A DNA stretch of 64,000 bases from Acestrorhynchus altus (taxonomy: Eukaryota; Chordata; Actinopteri; Characiformes; Acestrorhynchidae): positions 17,134,047 to 17,198,046 of the forward strand of contig CM067513.1 in assembly GCA_034509495.1 (NCBI GenBank). Reading direction: 5' to 3'. Shown one piece after another: positions 58,081 through 64,000 of the stretch (positions are counted from its first letter, which is position 1; each line of letters opens with the position of its first letter). The notes beneath the pieces are model-generated. The model was not told where the DNA came from. It ran no database searches and saw only the letters and a program-made list of their open reading frames with translations. The translations under genes were made by a program, and so were the position numbers.

Positions 58081-59087
58081 CACGTCTCACCTATTGTCAG
58101 GTGTCTCTTACACTGAGCCTTGCTTCTGTTGGCAGCCTCTGCCTCAACTTGTGACTAAAATTGATGAGAGTGACTGTCTTGTTCTTTTGTGTGAACGCAG
58201 CTCCAGCTACTGAAACAAAATAACACATGCTTAAAAAAAACAGCCAGACAGGTTTCCTTGGCTCAGTCATGTACATATTAACCCACTGACATATAAGAAA
58301 CTTGGGGCTGAATTCTATTGTTCAGTCTTATGAGGACAGAACTTATAATCATAGGTTCATACATTCATTAGTTACTAAGTAATTCATAGTAGCTGTTACC
58401 AAATTTAAATAAACTGTCCTTGCAAAATAGTATTTATTCCATTAACACGATTATAGTTAATGAGCCAAACTATCAATAAAATAATGAATTTATTGAGGAT
58501 TTATTAAGTTAATCTCTAATGAATAAATAGTAAATATGTGACTTAGGTCACACTGTGCTGAGGTTTGACAAGCCAATTTACAACCCTTTTATGTCAGAAT
58601 GAAACATGTTCATTTTCCTTTTCCAAAGTGTTTTTGGGAGAAAAAAAGAGTAAGCATCATGTTTATTGACTTGTTTAAGTAACAATGCAGGCCTCGCTGA
58701 AGCTACTTATTATAGTTTTAATTAATCCTGAGTCTTACTGGCTTGGGCAGTTTTCATTTCATTAAGTCCTCTTAGAGTTATGTGCTCTTAGCAATCTAAA
58801 GAGATGGAAGCCAGTTTGACCTCCCTTTCTGCAGATTGTGACACTGGAAAAACCATGTCACAAGGACTGCTTTTCCACTCATATTCCAAGTTTATACTCA
58901 TATTACCAGAATCTGGAGATGATGTTCTGCTCTCTAGTATCAACAGTGCCATGTTCTCCTGTGTTTTACCATTTTCACAGTTTTGTCAATTGTGTGGGTG
59001 TGAAGATTTTGAAACTGTAAATATAATAGGTCAAGACATTTACAAAACAGTTGTGGAATTTTGGAAATATGTTTGCTACTGTTTATA
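58081..59087. other. AT-rich unique sequence; possible regulatory block at 58660-58800
   Basis: 58660-58800 carries 'tatagttttaattaatcctg' (58712) and 'catttcattaagtcctctta' (58756) in repeat-free DNA. The 94-codon frame at 58804-59088 has no similarity. Confidence 0.35.
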
Positions 59088-59412
59088 AACTATATGGACA
59101 AAAACTGAAATCAAAGGTGTTTATCTTGCTATTGTTAAAGTAACTGTCTTTACTTTCCAGGGATGGTCTTTTAAATAGATTTTGGAGCATTGATTTGAGA
59201 ATTTGACAAAAGCATGAGTAAGGTCAAAATGTTGGATGATCACCACCCCATCTCCTCCCCAATTCTCCAAATCATTTCAAGTAATGGATGGAGCACCTTC
59301 ATTCCAGTTAGGCATAGTTAGTACTCTGTTGGCAATAGACATCTACAGGGTCTAGACAAGATGTTTGTGTTTGCATTTACACGTCTGTCCACAAACTGTT
59401 GGACATATAGTA
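59088..59412 (+). mobile_element. MITE family M, copy 5, internally deleted
   Basis: Left end 'aactatatggacaaaaactg', then 'agattttggagcattgattt', 'gatgatcaccaccccatctc', 'tctacagggtctagacaaga' and right end 'gtccacaaactgttggacat'. Both termini are recognisable; a middle piece is missing. Confidence 0.78.
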
Positions 59413-60634
59413 TAGATGACAGTATAACATGTGGCATCAGAGCCAGGCAACACTTTTTAAAATGCAGAGCTTATACCTATACCACTTATGTCAGTATTCA
59501 CACAATGACATAAGAGCTTTTATGAAGTAATCCACAGTCAATTTATCATTCCATTTATAACACTGTTATTAAATAAATAATAAGGGTGTGTAATAAGTAA
59601 GCTGCTAACTAATGTGCTGATAAGATGTCCAGTGCTAAAGCATTTTTAACACTGTTCACACAGCCGCACGGATTCCTTTACTGAGATCCTCATCCTTCTG
59701 TGCATGAAAAGAATGAATGTTGTGTGTTTTTGTGTACAGATGTGTGTGATGTTGTCCCCGCCATCCTCCATCAGCTGGGCTCCTCCTCGCTGTGGAAGCA
59801 ATGTGATTCCCAGCTGTTCTCTGCATGTTCTCTGTTACCTGTGCTGCCATTCTCTGCTATCAGCACTAATCAAAGCCGACTCTTCGTTCTTCCCAAACAG
59901 CCATCATAACTCCTGCCCCTCCCCACTCCGCTCTGAATGGCATCAGCACCCGTCCTGGCTCTAAACAACAGTGGTGGCATGTCACCCGAGACTTTTGACC
60001 TGAAGTCAGTCCCCCGCCACCTCCTCAACCCCTCTCCCCCTCCTAACAACTCTCACACTCTACCTTCTTTTGCTCTCACCATTGTTGAGCAGTTTGTCAC
60101 TCCTGCAGTGCTGTGCAACCTGAGCCTTGGACAACAAAACACTTTTTGTGGGTTGTGGTGAGAGAGGAGGAATGGAGCCAGTGGGAGAGAGAGAGAGCGA
60201 GAGAGAGAGAGAGGTGGGGGTGGGGGTCGGTTGGAGAGGTGGGTAGGGGTGGGAGGAACTGGCTAAGGCTGGGAAGATTTAGTCCCAGATGACTGCTATG
60301 CCATCATGGCCATGACTTCACTCAGTGCAGGTGTTGTTTTTAGATCACCTCTCTCTCTGGGGCCCTGGGGAGTTTAGGTGTGAGAATATGACAGCTAACT
60401 AGCGCTCAAAGCCTTTAGTACTCATATCATTTATGGTTTTAGCAGATTCATCCACATAAACAAGGGTCAGGGTTTGTACATTGGGTCGTTGTTTGCCCTC
60501 AACAGTGAACTGCATTCATGTTCTCAGAAGAAAGTTTTTATTAACATGTTTTTGGAAGGTATTTAGTGTAAAAAAAAAAAAAAAACTCCACAAGCTATTC
60601 ATGATACATGATTAAGTATTTACAATTTCTACTA
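59413..60634. other. Unique sequence; GC-richer 59640-60260
   Basis: 59640-60260 holds overlapping plus-strand frames (69, 86 and 74 codons) with acceptor-like 'tttttgtgtacag' (59740) and 'gttcttcccaaacag' (59900), but no consistent exon or known domain. GA-rich text lies at 60185-60212 and an A15 run near 60571-60586. A TCF/LEF-like 'aatcaaag' is at 59868. Confidence 0.35.
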
Positions 60635-60705
60635 CACAATTTAGTATCTACTATAAGTGATCTAGTATCTACTACAGATAATCAGTACTTACTACAGATG
60701 ATTTG

Positions 60706-60708
<3 letters not shown>

Positions 60709-60772
<64 letters not shown>
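60709..60772. repeat. (TA)n microsatellite
   Basis: About 32 TA units inside the 21-bp minisatellite. Confidence 0.98.
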
Positions 60773-60775
<3 letters not shown>

Positions 60776-60835
60776 GAATCAATATCCACTATTATTTATT
60801 AGTATCTACTATAAATGATTCAGAATATTGTAGCA

Positions 60836-60938
60836 GTCCAATGAAAAACTGTTACAGTGTGAAGAGAAGCTACTTGGCTCAAACCATGGAGAAAACCAAA
60901 AAACAAACAAAACTGGAGATGCATGGTTTTCATTGGAC
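60836..60938. mobile_element. 103-bp MITE with 12-bp terminal inverted repeats
   Basis: Left 'gtccaatgaaaa' and right 'ttttcattggac' are perfect reverse complements. The interior 'gctacttggctcaaaccatg' and 'actggagatgcatggt' match 50885-50980. It interrupts the 21-bp minisatellite. Confidence 0.75.
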
Positions 60939-61224
60939 AACAGTGATATATTAAACATGATTCAGTATCAGTGCTAAACAATTAAGTATCTGCTATAAAC
61001 AATCCAATACCTGCTACAGATGTTCAGTACATACTATAGGTGATTAATTATCTACTATACAGATTCAGTATCCACTACCATTGATTAGTATCTACTATAA
61101 ATGATTCAGGAATTGAAGTATGGGTCCAAATGTAGACCTTCAGTTTTCAAAGGATTAAATATTTTCTTAGAACCATATGCCCAAACAAAGAACCATTTAC
61201 AATCCTTCAACCTTCACAGTGTAG

Positions 61225-61761
61225 CTTATCCCATTAAAGACTCCACATCTTGAGCTATTTTCAAGAGGTCCTATGCTACACAAATGTATCTTCTTCTGAG
61301 ATGTACAAATTGACAGAATTGAGATATTTGACCATGTTTTGATCAAACATTTTACTTGCACCTACAATTCTTTGTGTTGTTTTGCTTATAAGCACTACAA
61401 CCACTTTACATCTCAGAAATCCTGTTGGAACTTGATCATCCAGAAGGTTTTGAAGAGGAGTTGGATGAGTCTGGGTCAGTGACGCTATTAGCTCTGCCCC
61501 TGCTCAATGATCAGTCAGAGTGCGTATGCAGGTTGAGCATGTACACATGGACAGAGCAGTAAACACACATTGAAAGGCTCATTTGGGATTTAAACTGGGG
61601 TTTAATTTATCACACAATGAAACCTCAATAGTTAGATTGGGTCAGACTTAGTTTGTTATGATGTGTATCACATCTGTAGGTTACCCTGATCTTAAATTAT
61701 GAAGCCTAGAAAACAGCATATAAATTCCCACAAAATATGGATCTCAGGTTCTAAGAGTTAA
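61225..61761 (+). mobile_element. Family A repeat, middle to complete right end
   Basis: 'gaccatgttttgatcaaaca', 'cacctacaattctttgtgtt', 'acatctcagaaatcctgttg', 'tgagtctgggtcagtgacgc', 'gcaggttgagcatgtacaca', 'tggacagagcagtaaacaca', 'gattgggtcagacttagttt' and the intact right end 'ctcaggttctaagagttaa', with TTAA at 61758-61761. Confidence 0.9.
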
Positions 61762-62253
61762 TAGATCTTATGTTAGAGAGTCCTTTTTGTACATCACGTG
61801 TTAGTGTGAACAACATTTGAAAGACGTAAATGCAGAGGTTCTATACCAATTTGATCAGTCTTCTTGGGAAGTTTATATCAAAAAGCTTCTTCAGCACTCA
61901 CGTCTCATTAAACACAATGGCTCCCTTAAGATCCATCCATTGTAAGGAGTGTTTTATTTGTGGGATTGAGCTAAAATCACTAGAATTTAGATCAAAATAT
62001 GAGGTCAACAGATTAAAACCTACTTAACAATGTGAATGCACCCTTATACATAAATGACCGGTGTTTGCTGGTTTGTGTGTATAATGACACAGGGAATACA
62101 ACAGATACTGAGGGTCAAATATCTGGGAGCATTCATACTGCTAATACTACTACATAATACTTATGCTGAAAAATGATATTGACCCAGAAAACTGGAGTGT
62201 GTACTTGCTGATGTGGGTCGATAAGTCACTGCCTAAAAAGCATTCTTCAGATT

Positions 62254-62279
62254 GTGTGTGTGTGTGTGTGTGTGTGTGT
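62254..62279. repeat. (GT)n microsatellite
   Basis: About 13 GT units. Confidence 0.96.
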
Positions 62280-62462
62280 ACACACCATGAAGCATTGATG
62301 GAAATATTTCCCTTTCTTGTCCTTTCATTTTGATTCCTTTGCAATTAGCAAATGTAAATTGAGCAGGTGCTGCTGGTGCCCGTTGGAATTTGTATTTGTC
62401 TTACCTGAGGCCTCAGATCCTCCCTCTTTACCAACAAAACACCAAAGGAGCTGCCATGCATG

Positions 62463-62463
<1 letters not shown>

Positions 62464-62510
<47 letters not shown>
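62464..62510. repeat. (CA)n microsatellite
   Basis: About 23 AC units. Confidence 0.98.
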
Positions 62511-62511
<1 letters not shown>

Positions 62512-62936
62512 CAGCTTGTTGTTGTCAGTGCAATCAGAGCACCTCTCACATGTGGCGCCAACCTGCTCTGACAGCCCTTGAAGATTCTGCGGTCAAGGTT
62601 ACTCCTCCTATGCCATGCATTCAGTGCTATCCCCATTATTCTCTCATTTTTATGTTCTGTACAGCATTCAACATCCTCTAAATGGGCTCTTTTTTAGTGC
62701 ATGGCTTTGAAAAGTATGTTATTTCTGACAGATTCCCTGAGAAATGCAGAAATCTGGCCTGTTGAGTGTAGGACTGAGCTGATAAGCCTTAACCCTGTGG
62801 AGAAAGCCTCATTGCGAACATGCTTTCTTTCTCTTATATCACATTGGGTGAAATTCCATGTAGCAGGGACACCACTAATGCCCCTCTGTCCTCCTCTGAC
62901 ACACATTATGTTGACATTTTACAAAAGTCTCAGGGT

Positions 62937-62939
<3 letters not shown>

Positions 62940-62999
<60 letters not shown>

Positions 63000-63007
63000 C
63001 TCTCTCG
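62940..63007. repeat. (CT)n microsatellite
   Basis: About 28 uninterrupted CT units, then an interruption and three more. Confidence 0.98.
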
Positions 63008-63184
63008 CAAAATACACACTTAAAAGAAACCCTAGCATTAAAGAGATTAAATCAAACTTTCAGAATCTACATAAATATTAGAGATACAATGTAAAAGACT
63101 GCCATAAAATAATGACCAACAGTATTATCTTGTTGTTGAAATGACTTTCTATGTAAATTAACAGCAAATATTAACAGTATTAAT

Positions 63185-63362
63185 GCTATGCTCTTATCCA
63201 CAGTGTCTTACAGGGTTATTGACATTACAGGGCCAGATTAGTGTTAGGAGTCTTGCCCAAGGACTCCTATTGGTAGAGCACAGTGTAGTTGCCAAGACTG
63301 GGAATCAAACCCCAGTCTCCTAGATTGTCTGGTGGCGTAATCTCTTATGCCACACCAATCAC
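63185..63362 (-). mobile_element. tRNA-derived SINE, second family
   Basis: On the minus strand the 5' end reads A-box-like 'ggtgtggcataagaga' and B-box-like 'ggggtttgattcccag'. The plus strand body has 'taggagtcttgcccaaggac' and 'gagcacagtgtagttgccaa'. Decayed relatives are at 21640-21925 and perhaps 43905-43985. Confidence 0.62.
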
Positions 63363-63364
63363 AT

Positions 63365-63832
63365 AGTTTTAGAACTCTAGGCCAATTTTGAGATGTTTTT
63401 TTTTTTTAGTTTGACATACTTTAATGATTGTTTTTGATCTGAAAATCCAACAATCTTGAACAGTAACTATTAGATTGTTTATACATTCTCAGGACTTGTA
63501 TTGTGAAAATGTAATACTGTTTGAGCAAAAGAAGACAGCAAACAGCCCCACCCCTCTCACTGATCAGTCCCAGTTTGCATGCAGTTTGAGCATGGTCACA
63601 TGGACAGAGCAGTAAACATGCTTTGAAATTTAATTCAGAAGGAAATGAGTGAATTTTAGCTGTTTCCAAGATGGATTACTCGATGAATACTGACATTTCC
63701 TCACACAATGACATAATTAGACGGGATAGGTCTTATAGTTTATTATAGTATTTGCATCATGTCTGTAGATCCCGATGCACAGAACAGCATCTGACTGCCC
63801 ACAAAGAGTGGATCTTGGGTTCTAAGATTTAA
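63365..63832 (+). mobile_element. Family A repeat, both ends, internally deleted
   Basis: Left 'ttttagaactctaggccaat', then 'gtttgacatactttaatgat', 'cattctcaggacttgtattg', 'agcaaacagccccacccctc', 'gtttgcatgcagtttgagca', 'cacacaatgacataattaga' and right end 'cttgggttctaagatttaa' (TTAA 63829-63832). The text at 63485 is another empty-site counterpart of the LINE insertion at 18275. Confidence 0.88.
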
Positions 63833-64000
63833 AGTGCAGTTTTTATTGGGTTTTAGCATTTCTAGTCACCTTGCAAAATGGCCACAGCTGTGAGCAGGGT
63901 CAGAAATCAGTGGTATAAACAGTACTTTATTTTGGTTCAGCAGTTTCAGATCTGAAGAGTACTAGTATTGTAGCAACAGCAAAGCAAATTACCATTTAAT
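63833..64000. other. Unique sequence at window edge
   Basis: Nothing recognised. Confidence 0.45.

Larger units (their letters stand above)
60635..61110. repeat. Degenerate ~21-bp minisatellite, interrupted
   Basis: Units resembling 'cagtatctactacaaatgat' occur three to four times at 60635-60708, twice at 60779-60830 and six to seven times at 60960-61110. The array is split by a TA microsatellite and by a short MITE. Confidence 0.85.
61762..63184. other. Unique sequence with three microsatellites
   Basis: 62340-62460 and 62510-62900 are GC-richer and repeat-free, with no exon recognised. Frames of 103 and 126 codons translate CA or CT tracts. Confidence 0.4.

Overview
The window looks like non-coding nuclear DNA from a bony fish. 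The signs are very dense dinucleotide microsatellites, several families of decayed Tc1-like transposons, LINE remnants with 3' tails of a type I associate with fish genomes, tRNA-derived SINEs and many short MITEs. The repeat repertoire fits an ostariophysan (possibly a characiform), but that rests on memory of repeat families and is weakly supported. I find no convincing exon of a host protein-coding gene, no rRNA or tRNA gene and no CRISPR array. Nearly all longer open frames are either inside transposons or are translations of (CA)n, (GA)n and (TA)n tracts.

Layout. 1-3.7 kb: microsatellites, a common fish repeat and a GC-richer block that may be conserved regulatory DNA. 3.7-6 kb: a MITE and a Tc1-like element ending in a near-perfect 81-bp foldback. 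6-12.8 kb: mostly unique sequence with a palindromic MITE. 12.8-20.2 kb: two 5'-truncated LINE 3' ends with an RTE-like C terminus, one of them nested in another repeat; a hAT-like MITE; and a Tc1 remnant interrupted by a foreign segment. 21.6-26 kb: SINE pieces and a LINE with endonuclease and reverse transcriptase remnants. 29-33.8 kb: SINE, Tc1, MITE and an L1/RTE-like LINE. 36.8-41 kb: a Tc1 3' end, a second Rex1/CR1-like LINE, and a Tc1-like transposase whose catalytic domain is still fully open. 42-53 kb: several candidate conserved non-coding blocks between repeats. 55-56.2 kb: another Tc1 remnant. 59-64 kb: MITE, a 21-bp minisatellite, and two more copies of an unclassified repeat.

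The most useful observation is an interspersed repeat, here called family A. It has eleven recognisable copies or fragments on both strands, is roughly 1 kb when full, and has ends that read TTAA followed by a matching inverted repeat. I do not recognise it; the TTAA ends suggest a non-autonomous piggyBac-type element. One copy is split by an LINE insertion with an exact 18-bp target-site duplication, and other copies show the empty site. No cooperating gene system is visible. The candidate regulatory blocks are inferred from composition and motif content alone.
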